A DNA stretch of 64,000 nucleotides from Camarhynchus parvulus (GCF_901933205.1 NC_044573.1:29819493-29883492); one strand, 5' to 3'. Positions 48,025 to 61,693 are shown, numbered from the stretch's first letter. Numbers and translations: made by a program. Notes: generated by a model from the letters alone, not told the origin.

Positions 48025-51000
48025 ACATTTTCGTAACCATCAACATTTTATCAGCAACAATGAAATAATTACTAAAGAGCAGAAAGGAGCTCAAAGTTTT
48101 TAAGTCAGATGTTGACCATTACAGTACTACCTTCAAGTGGCCTAGAAACTACGTGGAATAGAACATACCTGGTGATAAAGCTAGTTTTATTCCTGCATCA
48201 GGAATAGGTTTATCTCACTTTATTTGTACAGAGCATAGACATGTTGGGTAAAAAGAAATACTCCATAGGGATAAAACAGAGAACACAAATTTCTGTGAGA
48301 GAAGGCAGTGAAGATCCTGATCATTGTTAACAAATGCTTATTTCACCAACATACTGTGACCAGTGGAAGTGGGCAACTTACCACCAGCAGGTTTGGTAGG
48401 AGAGGTAAGTAGGATCAACCACTGAAAAAGCAGCACTGAACAGCCCTCAAAAGACCAACTCAACATATTCAGTCAAATGTATAAAACACAAAGATTCTGA
48501 AGACAACATCGCTGGGTGAAAAATTCACAGTCCTGCACAGTGTAAGAAGACACTGAGAGCTGAATGAATAGAACTTTTGGTAATTTTTAGAAGACTGGGT
48601 CACCCAGCATAGAGGATACTCATTTCTATCAAAGCACTTGGGAGCTATTCAGCTCTCCAGCACTTGTTGGAGAACACATTGTGTTCTGGGTGATGTTGCA
48701 CAAGTCACTGATTTCTTTCAGCTTTTTCTATATACTGATCATATCAAATTAGCTTTCATCAACACAATAATTTGTTCTCAAAATTCATCTACAAAGGATG
48801 CTCCAGAACGTTAAATTAAAATGAATTAAAGTCTGAAGTCTTTGAGCATAGGGCTAAGTATAGTAAAGTCTCACACAAATTTCTCTGAGATAAGCTTGAG
48901 ATTAAACTTCACACCTCCAGTCAATACACTCTAGTTTTCCTATATCTAGCACTGGCCTCCCACTCACATTCAGCAGTAGATTTCCAAAGTAATATTTTAA
49001 TAAGAGCTTGGATACACAAAATTACTGCTTCACTCCTCAATTACGTACTATTGCTTTTATTGCTTCAAGCAGTACCAAGAGATTTTCACCCCAAAAAAGA
49101 TTCTTTGTCTTAAGAACTAGAATCAGAATTTCCTCACCTAAAAAAATACACCACATTAATATGCAGCAAACTAGCTGCAGCCCATCAAACTAAGCTAGCA
49201 CACCTGCATTTTAGCACATTCCTTGAAAAGCCTTATACTAATAACCCATCTATATACTGATTTTCATGGACAAATCACTAAAATTCCCCACACTGCTTAT
49301 CTCAGGTAGGATAATGTTTGATCTAATCCTAACAGATTTTCATTTCAGAACCAACTGTAAATCTCAGCATGGAATTATATACAACTTCAACACAACAGTA
49401 ACATGCAAGAATCTGCTGACATACACTTGTTTAGATTTGCAGTATTTTCCTTTTGGAGGTCTGAGCTCAAGGAGAAAGGTTAGTTGAAAAAAGAAAATTT
49501 AAAAAGAAGTGACATTTCTTTCCTACTAATCATATTGATATGACTATATATTAAATATGACTTAACTGCTCATGGCATTTCTATTTACCTTTAGAAATTT
49601 CAAGAAAAACTCTGCTCTCTGTTTATAGGTGCTTTCCAGTGCATCTACTGAGTTGCAGAAATTAATGCAAAGCAAGAAAGCAGCTCTGTAAACCTGCTGA
49701 CAGCCATTTAATGGGAGAGGTGGCAAGTGGTGGACATGTCCTGGCAGTGTGCTTAATGGATACACAAACACCCACAGCCGTCAGCCTAAAGTGATACTGG
49801 CACAAAATTAACTGGAAGATGCAAAGCACATTTAACAAAGAGACCCAAAGCAATCTGGACAATATGAGGCCATGTAAAGGTTGGAAGAAGGAAAACAAGA
49901 TGCATTTCTTCAAGGAGATGGCAGTCTTTAATTTCACAAGTCATTTTATTTAGCCTTGTCGTTTCAGTGCAGAAACCACTGCCTCTGCTTTACAAAGCAA
50001 ATGCTTTTGTACAATCTTTAAGTCCCCTGGACAGAGCATGTCACAGAACTGCTTGAGTTAAAAGGAGATTTTCATGTTAATAACACTGTCACTATATCAT
50101 GTTTTCTTCAGACACTTCAGAACGTGGCTGTAATTGAAATCATAGTCTCTCTCTCTCATTGTGACCATTTCAAAAAGCAAACTATCCCACCCTATTATCT
50201 GCATGAGCCACAAGTCTGAAATTCTGTCCAGTGCAAAAATAACCTAAGTACTTTCCACCCAAATAGTATCCAAAACAAGATGACCACATCATTAAAAAAT
50301 TTCATCTTGAAGAGATAAACATGCCAACGTTCAGAAAGCAGTTCTTCCAATAACTGTGCCAGTTTAAGCAGCTTTCCCTGCGTGTTCCTCAGGCAACTGT
50401 CCACCAGTGTGATGAACCACACCAGAACGCTGAATGTGGAAAAAATACACCACCTCCTCTCATCCTAAAGAGCTGCACATTTTTGTTGTCAATTTTTTTT
50501 TTATTCTGGTGAACATCACTTCCCAGCCCAGGTTACACAAAAGAACTGGGGGTGGGTGAGGAGGAAACAAACAACAGGGAGTCCTTGAAACTGTATCAAC
50601 TGCAGAAGAAATGTACTTGAAACTCTGACTTCAGTTTCATATATCTGTAGAGTAAGTAGTGATAAATTTTCAGAGCGGTTGTGTTCTCAGTATATCTGAA
50701 AACTGGCTGCAAAATCAACTAACATAGTTACCTTTGCTTCAGCAGCTTTGTGGGTAATTTCTTAAATTATACCCTCTACCTAGAGAGACATATATCTTTT
50801 AGTATCAATAAATGGTTTCACACTTGGAGATAGGTCTAGGGTGTTGACATACTTTCTCCCTCCCCTCCATGCAGCTCCATCAACTTTCTAACAGCCAAAC
50901 TTTAAAACACCTTTTATCTTTTGGTATGACAATCTCAACTAAGATTTTCAATATATTTTCCTTTAGAAATAACTCTCTAAACTCTAAGCAAGTACTACTG

Positions 51001-54000
51001 TCTGCCTCACACAGTCAAGTATTTATAACAAACATACTAAATGCAACCACACATCTTCCATAACTTTCCCTTCTTCTATTTTTTTAGCTAAAGAACAGAA
51101 TTATTTTCTTTGTAGCCAGACATGTATTTACTAGATGTATCATGGGAGTCAACAATTTAGACAGATTTAGAAGAAGGAACACAGGCGATGCTTTTATCTG
51201 AAAGAATAAATAAATTATAAATTAAACCTCCCGCTTGAGGCAAATCAGTTGCCAACAAGGGTCAAAAATAAGTCTCCCTCTGCTATCAGTTACTAGACAG
51301 TTGTGCATTTTGTGTTCTAGCTAATTTTTTGCTACTTTTCGTAGTAAAAGTCCTGGATACCTCCCACTCCAGACAAGATTTTAAATGCAATGCAACTCAA
51401 GTGTCATTTCCACGATATTCTGAACTTCTCTTGGCAATAATGAAGGGAATCCATAAATTTATTCTTATCTTTCAGCTTTCACTACTGTATTACTCTGGTT
51501 GGGAGGCATCTCTAGGCATTGCCCTGTCAAAAATATGTATGAACATGCCATTAGTACTGATTCCTTTATTCTAAGATTCAGATAACAAAAATAAAGACAT
51601 CTCTATTTATTCCTAAATTGATTGTCAGACAGTTTAATAACATATCCTTAGTTTGAAATTAGTTTATTAATTTCCAGTACTCATCTCTGCTAACCCTTGT
51701 GTAATTGCTCCCTCCCTTGTGGTCACAAAGTTATTTGTGAGGTGGTGAAATACACTGAAATACAGAACTCATCCAGGTGTTTGCATTTTGATGGGATATC
51801 TTGCCCCTAGTTCAGTCTGCTGTGTGGCCAAAATCGCCACACCCTCAGAGGGAAATATCAAATGAGGCTTTTTAACTCAGTTTACCTAAACCAGTCCATA
51901 TTGATAGTACAACTCTGTAGTGAATTACATTTGAGCTAACTTGACTTCAGTCATCTAAACACAGAAAGCTTGACCACCTGCAGCTTCAGATGAAACTTCC
52001 AAACACTGAGGCAGGAACCAGCCACTGAGAGCAGTGTAACACTGGCCCAAATATAGACAAACTTAATAAAATAAAAACACAGCTGAGAAACCTACAGAGC
52101 AAACTGGACAACTCGGTAACTGAAGCACTTTGAGGCATGGTTACTGTTTGACGGGCAAGAATGGATGGGGAAAGCAATACCTAAAGTTTAATAAAGCAAT
52201 CTATACCACCATGTGTCTAATTCTATATGACCTTTAAGATGATGTCCAAAACAAAATCTGAAAAAAGTCAGTTTAGAGTACAAAAGATACTAGATAAAAG
52301 TAGCTATTAAATCAGTAGACAGTACAAGTCTTCTAAAAGGGATTTACAGAAAAAGTAGTAACCTGGAACATGACATTATGTCTCTAGAGGACAGTTTTAT
52401 CTTTGATATAAAAAACTGAATAAATAGTGTCACTTCACTGTCTGCTGAGAAACTTGTATCCTGTCATCTGTTCAACCCCAAGAACATTAGGAGACATTTC
52501 AGCAGTGAGCTCCACAGCTTTTGAGAGTTTATGTGATTTTCTGCTCTTGCTTTCAGGTTAGGCAATTCTTACAAAGGTGTGGAATTTTGCTTTTCTCCTA
52601 TTGCTTCTGCATTGTCAGGAGACAGTAGAAAAAGCTTTAAGAAATATACATTTTAGAATTTATCTTGAATCCCTGAATGCACAAAGTGAAAAGAGGCAGT
52701 AAAGTGTTTTCAAAAGCAGGAACATTGATATAGGGGGTCTAATTAGATCAAGCTCTCAGACTGTATTTTTAAAGCACTGAATACATGGCTGGCTGGGTAT
52801 ACTAATAAACAACTTCAAACACCAGCTGAAGGTGCACTATAACAAAAAGACAGCCTAACTAAATAAAAACCCATCAGGAAAAAAAGCTTATTTTTCCATT
52901 ACTCCTACCTGCTTGTCCACAGAATCCAGAATAGTAGTCTTCACTATTAGCCCTGTATTTATTTTACATATTGAAAACTAATATACACAAACTTGTTTAA
53001 GTGGAACTTCAGAAATATTTTGTGTACAAGACTTGCAGCTTGGGTTTTATTTCTCAGAAGTACCCTGTTGTTTTGATTGATTTAGGAAGTGTTACTCTTG
53101 AGAAAATAAAGTCACAATTATTTAACTATTCTGAATCTAGATAAAACATTTCTTACGTTTAGGTGCACTGTAGCAAATACTTGTTTTTTACTCTTCTTAT
53201 ATCCAGAACAGTGAGAGTGACTTCCCTATTATTTTTTCCATGTCCACAGGAGTTATAAATCACATATATCCCCATTTAACTGTCAGCCTGGGATACCCAA
53301 GCATGTTCTCATTGGGTATGGTGCAGTACTTTAGTTTCTTCAACTATTTTACTTATCTGAGGCCAACATATGTTCCTATGTTAGCTGATAGAAGTCAGGA
53401 TGTAAAGATCCAAAATGTTTGTGCCAACTATCAATGCAAAGTCTAACAGATACAGTCAACAGAAATTATTTTTAAACCATTAACAGATGTAAATTTAGAG
53501 ATGCAACACTGTAAAGTTTACAGCAGAACTCAAGATGAATATTTCAGTTCCTTAACCGTAAACTCATTCCTGCTCTCAAGAATCTCCTGTACTGTCCAAG
53601 CCATGGGAGACACATGGAAAGCAAGAGAATTAGCACTCAGTAGTGAAAACAGAATAATCTCTTGAACATATGCATATTCATTACCATACTAGCACTAGGT
53701 CCAGTGTTGGCTGCCACTCAAGTTAGGAATTCTGTCTCCTGGGAAAAAACTTTGGGATAGAAATTCTCTTTAACAGTGACAGAAACTTTAGACGTTGTTA
53801 TTCTTTATAGTTGGTGAAATGTATTGGCAACCAGCATCATGCAAAATTAAAAATTCAAGTAAGCAAAGCAGTACAAACTTTTGTTAATCATCCAAGTATT
53901 TAACACATTAGTAACAGGAAGCCTGGGGACAGATGAGGAAGCTGTCATTTCCTACATGGAATAAAGAACTTACAAGACCAAAACACAGGTCTCAAAGCAA

Positions 54001-54060
54001 AGAAACTCGCTTTGGCAGGCTGCTACAAAACCAACAGAAGTAAAAGAGAGATTTAAAAAT

Positions 54061-54115
54061 GTTAAATTGTTTCACCTATTGTTACTGACAGCAGTGTTAA
54101 ATTGTTTCACCTGTT
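54061..54115. repeat. Incomplete 35-bp tandem duplication
   Basis: GTTAAATTGTTTCACCT occurs at 54061-54077 and again at 54096-54112, separated by the rest of a 35-base unit. The second copy is broken off after about 21 bases. Confidence 0.88.
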
Positions 54116-55651
54116 ATCTCCAACTACCTTTGGTGAGCTGAGAGACACGTCCTATTTCTCAGTAGATACAAGGCTGTGTTTTGGAAGAGATACCATGCCA
54201 CAGAGACAAATTGTGAAATATCATTAATAACTAACAAATACTAGTGTGTGCAAGAGTGATTATATAGGACACTGCTTTTGTCATTGGCACACTGGACATA
54301 AGCAAATACTTTCCCCATTGCATGACAAAAAAGACACTAAATAAGAACAATGTTTGTTCATTGTGTTGGAAGGCACATGGTGCAGCTGCTTTCCCACTCA
54401 TTTCTACTACTATGACAGTAATGTACAGTAAAGGAAACTCTGAATAACAAGTGAGAAACAATCAATAGCAATTTACCTTAATGAGTTGACAAGCAGTATA
54501 AGCAATGCTTCATTCTTACAGAAACATCTAAAAAGCAGACCTTGAAGCACTTAAATGTCTTCTATTAGGGAACAAAAAAATGAAGACATACCTGAGAATT
54601 TGTTCCTATAATTTTCTACAAAAAGAGAATTCAAAATAAAGGACTGGCAGACATTACCTGAGGTTCTTGATAAGCAGTTTTATTCTTCAAATATTTTAAT
54701 CCAAATAAATCCAAGATATTTTTGCACTAAAATTCTGTTCAGTGAGAAGATAAAATAGGTAACTGAACAATTATACCATCAGGATCCAGCTTAAGACCAG
54801 TACCATCTTCCCCAGTTGCAGAACTTGCACATACTTTGAAGCCACAGAAACACTTCCTATTCCTCCTTCAGGAAGGAGACATTTTTTTATGCCTAATACA
54901 ATCATCAGCTCATCTGGAAAAGGGCCAAGGCCCTGTCAGCTCTCCTTTACAATCAGACAAGGGTAACTTCACACCACCCACGATCAGTGATCGCCAAGTG
55001 GCACAGCTACCCTGCACTGCTTGGAGTACATTCCCATACGTAATGCACAGTGGCCAGAATTTAATATTTCTAATGCCATGTATCAAGTCACTTGAGGATC
55101 ATGTGGATATTGTTGTTGAAGTTAGGGAAGAAACTACAGCAATAAAAATATGTTTAGGTAAACACATGTAGTAATTAACATCCTTAAATGGAAGATACTG
55201 TTATTTTTTTCACCCAAAACCAGTAACACACTTTTCCACGGAGCAACTTCAGTGTTTCTGAACAAATACAGACATTTCATTAATTTAGGATTAGCTTACT
55301 ATCTCATACAGCCAATTATCTGACCAAAATCACTAGTTTAAAACAGTTCCTAAGAATTATTTAATACTTTACCAAGAATACTGGCTGTGTTTTTACTGCT
55401 GTTTTACCCAGTCTTAATTACTTGATACAGAAAGCCAGAAAACAAATGCTTAGTTCCTTATAAGACATTATTTTCTCAATTACAAAGCACGTAAAACTAT
55501 ACAATTAAAAAAAACAACTACTAAAAATTAAATTCAAATTTATGCCAAGGGTAGATTTGATAGGTATCAGTCCCTTATATAGTTCTCTTGCATGCATTTG
55601 CACGATTAATAGCTCAGGTTCAATATGGGATAAGATAAACTATGCTCACAG

Positions 55652-55700
55652 CCTCTCTCTCTATACATACATACACATATGTATATACACACACACACCC
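55652..55700. repeat. CT / TACA / CA compound microsatellite
   Basis: CTCTCTCTCT runs into ATACATACATACACATATGT and then ACACACACACAC. It is a compound simple repeat and probably polymorphic. Confidence 0.9.
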
Positions 55701-56975
55701 CTGCCCCCATATGGATAGGTTTTCACTTAATTCCAGGTACAGGGAAGAAGTGAACACTATTTTCACTATAACACTTCCAAAGAGACTTTGTAGCTAAAAC
55801 ATTGATTTTTCCCTTCAATATATGTCAGGTTGAGGGCACTTTTCAACTAGCACACTGATCCCTGAAGCAACTTTGATTTTAGAAAGTGTTTTTGTATAAC
55901 AGTTAGCAATCAGCTTCTCATGAGGGCTCTCATTTATGGTGCATGACTTCATTCTGGACATTTTTCAAATTAGCTGACATCAAGATGCTACAGCTCCTCA
56001 TAATGAGGAAGTGCTATTTATTCCATTAGCATATGGCGCAGCCTTTCTGCTGTCCATCGAAGAACATAAGAGTTGCCAAGGGATGGTACCACTTAATAAT
56101 TATTGAGAGTCTCTCAAATTAACACCTTCATCCCCATATCTTGTATATGGACAAAATTTTTCTAAATACCATATGCTGATAATTTCTTCCTGAGGATCTC
56201 TATTTAGCCCTGTGACCTCAAACACCTCCAGAAAACACATGTAAAGGCAGATTTTTAAGAACTGTGCAGCTTTTTAATCAACTACCCCAAGACAGGCAAC
56301 CCAGGACAAATATTCTAACAATCTGCAACTAATCTTCTAACAAATGCAAATCAGTCAAGGAATGAGACAAAGGCAACTAACTCCATAGGCACCTCAGGCA
56401 TCATTTGCAATAAAGTCCTGTTTCAACTCAATTATGAAATAATATGCTAACCCTTCAAGGCACCGCAATGAAGACAACTGAATGTATTTTGGGACTTAGT
56501 TTGATTAAACATCTGGGTTTACATTTAATTTAAAGAGGGCATTCTCTTAATTGTGAAAGCCTTTTCACGCTGTGCAGGAAAAAGAAACAATTAGTACAAT
56601 CTGAAACAAAATGAGTGTGAAATTTCTCCTGCATCCCACATGCCACTGTAGCAAGTGCAAAGACGTGCAACAACCGGCCAATTTAACTTACGTTCCCAGT
56701 TATTAACCACTACCTGAAGGCTCATTAAACTCTTTTCTACTGGAAACATGGTATAAAGTACTTTGTATCCATAATGCTAAGGATTAAGCGGACCTTTCTC
56801 TAGGGCATGATATATTTTTGTTCAAAGTCACTCAAATACAAACCTAAAATTATTTTAGCTGTTCTTCTAGTGTCACATTTAACAGGTACATCTTTTGTAA
56901 GTGACTTGGAGAGTGTCAGTCATCTACCTTACTGTTCCTTTATGAGAAACACCACGGAGTTAATGGATGCCAGGG

Positions 56976-57201
56976 AAAAACAAAACAAAAACAAACAAAA
57001 AAACCAAAAAACCCCAAGAAACCACCAAAAAACAACAACCCCCCCCAAAACACAAAAAAGCCTCCAAAAAAAAAAAAAAAAAAAAAAAAATACCCAAAAA
57101 ACTCAACCAGAACAAAAAACACCAACAAAAAACCAAACAACCAAACAAACAAAAAACAAAAAGAAAACAACAAATCAAACCAAACCAAAAAACCCACAAA
57201 A
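56976..57201. repeat. 226-bp A/C-only low-complexity tract
   Basis: The stretch consists almost wholly of A and C on the plus strand, with only about ten G or T. It includes an A25 run at 57066-57090, a C8 run at 57039-57046 and many CAAA/CCAAA words. It reads G/U-rich in the ZFAND3 transcript. A 167-codon Lys/Gln/Thr/Asn/Pro-rich open frame on the plus strand and two Phe/Trp/Gly-rich frames on the minus strand are by-products of the composition, not genes. Confidence 0.93.
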
Positions 57202-57260
57202 GCACATTGACAGATTAAAGTTCTATTACACAGTCATAAAAAACCCAGGACTGAGAATTG

Positions 57261-57286
57261 ATTTGTCTCCCTTGAGGGAGACAAAT
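57261..57286. repeat. 12-bp inverted repeat with 2-base spacer
   Basis: ATTTGTCTCCCT and AGGGAGACAAAT are exact reverse complements separated by TG. It lies about 60 bp to the right of the long A/C tract. No known element termini are seen. Confidence 0.95.
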
Positions 57287-58199
57287 AGACATAAGTACTC
57301 TTTCACATGAGAGTACATACATGACTGGTATCTGTGCCCATAGTATGCAAATTATATAACAACTTTTACCTATTGTTATAAAATTGCTTCAATAGCTCTG
57401 GAAATGACAAGCCATAACACTGAGACCCTGCTTTTAATTCTCTGCCTGGAGAAACTGAGAGAATCAGAACTTGGCCAAATATTGATTTTACCCAAGGTAA
57501 CTGCTTGCTATATGACAAGCTACAAATTCTTTACTTTGTGTAGCACAATAATTGTATGCAAATTAACATGATTTCTGAAATCCATCATTACAGCTAACCT
57601 AATTATTTAATGCATTACAATCCTTGTAAACAGCATAGAGGATGAATAGATGTTTGTTATCATTAAAACCTCAAATAAATCTACTCCTGCTTCAAATTTT
57701 GGGAGGTATGAAGCAAAAACTCTCCTGTTGCTTCCTGTCATGTGACCTCTAACTGGACTGTAAAGAAACAACAAACTTTTCATCATATTCAGGAAATATA
57801 CTTGTGCTTGATTGAGCTCTAAGACACAAAAGTTAAGTGACATGGAATACTCCTATGCAGCACGGAATGGAAATTCAAAGATATATTTGGCTAGTAATAT
57901 CATTATGCATTTAGACATAGGACTGTGTCAAAGCAAACAGAACTTCAAAACAATATTCTTTCCATGTAATGATTTCTACACACAACAGCCCAGGGAAACA
58001 ATAGATATTCCTTGAAGCAATCTGAACTATTAAAAACCTAATTATATTTTCTTTCCTTCTTCACAAATGTTTACTTTGGAATGGCAAGAGTATGTACTTA
58101 GACTACTTGCTCATCCTGCTCCTTCCCTGACAACCACATTCCTTCAAACACAGGCAACGGGCACAAACTGAAACATATGAACCTCCAACCAAATACGAA

Positions 58200-58474
58200 G
58201 AAACACAGGAGCCAAGGGAACAGCTTGAGGTTGTGTCAGGGAAGGGTTAAGTTGGATATTAGGAAAAGGTTCAGAAGGTGCTTGGGCACTGGAACTGGCT
58301 CTCCAGGGAAGAGGGCACAGCAGCAACATGACAGGGTTCAAAGAAGCGTTTGGACAATGCTCTTGGGCACAGGTGATTGTCAGGGATGGTCTTGTGCAGG
58401 ACAAGGAGGATGATCCTTGAACTCCATGATCCTTGTAGGTCTTTTCCAAATCCATATATTCTGTGATCCTGTGA
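58200..58474 (+). mobile_element. CR1 LINE 3'-end fragment, passerine-like subfamily
   Basis: The order of segments is that of a CR1 3' end: AGGTTGTGTCAGGGAAGGGT, TTGGATATTAGGAAAAGGTT, CTTGGGCACTGGAACTGGCT, AAGAAGCGTTTGGACAATGC, ACTCCATGATCCTTGTAGGT, CTTTTCCAAATCCATA, ending in an ATTCTGTGATCCTGTG microsatellite. The middle part (GGACAATGCTCTTGGGCACA) is of the form I associate with songbird CR1 copies. It lies directly before a second CR1 of another subfamily in the same orientation. Confidence 0.88.
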
Positions 58475-58671
58475 ACACTTTTCACTATGACAGCGACTGA
58501 GCGCTGGCACAGGCTGCTCAGGCAGGTTGCAGTCCCCATGCTTGGATCTATTCAAAACCATCTGAACACGGCCCTGAGCAATCAGCCGTAGGTGGCCCTG
58601 CCTAAGCAGGGGGCTTGGATCAGGGACCTCTAAAGGTCCCTTCTGACCTCAAGCAGTCTGTGATTCCGTGA
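58475..58671 (+). mobile_element. CR1 LINE 3'-end fragment, second subfamily
   Basis: The segment reads GCGCTGGCACAGGCTGCTCA, TTGCAGTCCCCATGCTTGGA, CATCTGAACACGGCCCTGAG, GTAGGTGGCCCTGCCTAAGC, TTGGATCAGGGACCTCTAAA, then GGTCCCTTCTGACCTCAA and the terminal GTCTGTGATTCCGTG repeat. This is a textbook CR1 3' end. It abuts the preceding CR1 with no unique sequence between them. Confidence 0.9.
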
Positions 58672-61600
58672 AATATGCAGCAGTCTGACCAATGACCAGA
58701 ATCTCTCTCAACATAAAGCAGTTCTCATTAATTGCAGATAGAGTTACCTGCAGTACTAAGACTCTATTCCCGATGCTACTGTTTGAGAACAGGAACAAAC
58801 AAAAGATTTGGACAGCATATGGAACATCAAATCAATGTGAAAATCACAGATGACAACAACTCATAAATACCCACAATCTACAGGTAAATATGATCTCTAA
58901 GAAATGGCTGCTGTAAGGGAAGCGGCAGCCCAGCTGATGGTGATGATCTGGCCTGAACTACATTCAACTTCATCATACTCAGGATGCTCTACAGCTATGC
59001 TGATAGTCCAAACCCTCAGGGAGCTAAAGCTAGAGCTGAATACAGCAGTCATCACCATACTGCCAGTAGCACATGGAACCCATCCAAATCTTTATCCTGG
59101 CTTCTCAGAGAGGAAATTCAGGTGAGATGTCAGATCTAATCTTTGTGATAATTGTTATCTGCCAACATGGTGCTAGAAAGCATCTGAAGAGAACCATGTA
59201 GAACACACCACAAATTGCCTAAAGCAAGGGTAAAGCTCACCTGCATAGCACAGATTTCCCCACAGTCAATTCAAGTCTCTGTGATGGATTCCTACAGAAA
59301 CTAAACCCATTGCAAATATTATCAGCATCTTCTCTAAGGGCAAGGTATACTCTGGTGATGTAGCTTTTGCTAACAAATATAGAACACAGAATAAAGGAAC
59401 ATATTTAGTAACAACCCTACAGGACTTACCTTGGGGGAAAAAACAAACCACCCATAGCAGATGCTAATCAGATTGCTTGCTTAATTTCAGGCATTACAAT
59501 AAGGAGAACTATACATGAAACAATAACCCACACTAAGAAGGTAAATTCATTGGAAATGTCACAATTGAGCCAATACAAGCAGCATTCAAGGACACTGTGT
59601 ATTTAGGGCAGACAAGCAGCTAGACTAGAACACAATCCCACTAGAAGATCACATAATGCCACAGAGAATTGAGAGAATGCCTGAGAACTTGCTGAGTAAA
59701 ACATTTACCATGGAGGGCTGCCAACAACTTGGAAGCCATCTTCTGTAATATTTAAATACAAATAGACACACTTTAAACACACTGGGCATAAGTTTTTGCA
59801 ATCCTTACAACGTTCCACAATAAAGATGACTTTAGTATTAACAGAGAATATCTCTGGATTTTTCTTAAAGACACCATGCAATATTATTTAATTTCTCTCA
59901 TGAATTTTAAGATGTTCCCCTTTTGTTTAAAAAATTCTCCTTTTAAAACTAATTTTATGGGGATTTTTGTTTCACATTCATTACACTGAAAACTAACTCT
60001 CATTTCTGCTTTGTAATAATGACAAACACTAAAAGTATATGGAGTGTAAGTGTACTGTCCAAGTAGCCTTAGAAGGCTTTCTCCAATGCAAATATTTGTG
60101 CACATTTACACTTTGGGACAAAATGTATTCTAGCCCATATTCTACATTTAAAACTACGGTATGGCAACTGATAAATTAAAGGAAGTGTATTTATAAAAAA
60201 TTTGCTTTCTTCTCACATAGACAATATTGCATAGATATAATCAGTATTAACCATTAATTAATTTTGTTTACTTTAGCAAATGTAAGGCACAGCTCCATTA
60301 TTATCCTCCAGAGTTACCATCTTGCTTTGAGATTTATTGCAACTGTGATGACAGTGGCTGATGTCCTCTTTTCCACCACTATTCTCATCTTCCAGCTAAT
60401 GAAAATTTTACTTTGAAACAGAATTTTATAACCATACAGTTCTGGTAATTCTTAACTTCTTGAAGTAATTACTATCTGCTAAAATGTTTGCATTGTGTGA
60501 TCAACACAACAAAGACAAGTACCATATATGAAATGAAGAAAAAAAATTAAAGATAATTTAAATGAGAAATTCACAGCAGAATGGAAAATCGACATGGAAA
60601 CCATGTATATGAAAATATTTAAATACTGTGAAATTAGTTTGAAAGTTATCAAAGTAGTGCAAGATGTATTGTAATCTGCTGCTCAAAACTAAATAGTAAA
60701 ATGTACAGTTTTACTTATATTATTGTTATCAATGGAAAAGCTGCTTTAAACAATGCCTTTTTATGTCTTCAGGTAGGAGATTTTCTTAGAGAGAATGGAA
60801 GTCCAACTTCATACTGTATGTTGATGTTCTTATACAAATGGGAATTGATTTTTTCTTCCCTTTACTGTTTACCTAAACACTTTTGTAATGTACATTTTCT
60901 ATATTCCACATCTGAATTGCACCTTCCAAAAGAGAAAACCTGTTGGCAGCTAAGATGTAAATTCACACACAGTAAAATAACTGCATGCTAGAGACAGCAC
61001 CAAACAGAACTCAGTGAGGAAATTTCTAGTTTGATTTGCCTAAAACTATGGAAATAGCGATCTATTTCTAAGAACTCGAACTAAAATCCAGAATAAAGCA
61101 TCTGATACAAATGAGTTTTTCTACACCAATGCAATAGAGGCAAAGGAAAAGGTCTGTGTCACATTAACAAACTAAATTTCTACTAAGAAGCCTCCTAAAT
61201 TGAGAAAAATGCGGTTAATGGAATCTCTGCAAGAGTCAATAGATTCCACTATGGCCCTTACACAGGACAGTACATCAACAGAAGTAATATTATTTTAGTA
61301 ATGTCTCCAGCATGATGGTGCTGCCACCTTCCCTTTTCTGTTTTCACCTCTCAATCTTCCATTCATTCACTGTTAAGCAATGCAGCTGATCAATTCTTAT
61401 CTCACTATTAGCAATGAAGAAATTTTCTACTTAGAATTGTTTAGGTAGTAGAGGGCACACTTCAGGCCATGGTGAACACAATTCCCCTCTATTTTTAAAC
61501 AGATGCATGATGTCCTTACATCTTTAATGAGCCTTCCACCAGGGAAAGAAAATAAATTATGCACAGAATATGCAAAAAGTAGAGAATGCCCCCTTGCAAA

Positions 61601-61693
61601 AGCCCATCCAGAACTCCAGTAAGAGGTGAATACATTTTGCTGCTCTGTCAAGTGTTTCATATATGTTGTTAGAAAGTAGATGAAAATGTAGAT

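Noticed and set aside
56807..57310. 167-codon Lys/Gln/Thr/Asn-rich open frame (plus strand), and Phe/Gly-rich frames opposite it
   Set aside because: The composition follows directly from the A/C-only tract, which contains almost no T and so can hardly form stop codons on the plus strand. No domain or splice context is present.
58144..58561. Open frames of 131, 96 and 78 codons around 58144-58561
   Set aside because: They lie over CR1 3'-end sequence, which is the non-coding tail region of the LINE, and have no relation to the CR1 reverse transcriptase.
58904..59125. 73-codon plus-strand frame starting MAAVREAAAQ, followed by CAG-GTGAGA that resembles a splice donor
   Set aside because: It looks briefly gene-like, but I find no homologous protein in memory, no promoter features and no partner exon. 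Kept only as a note.
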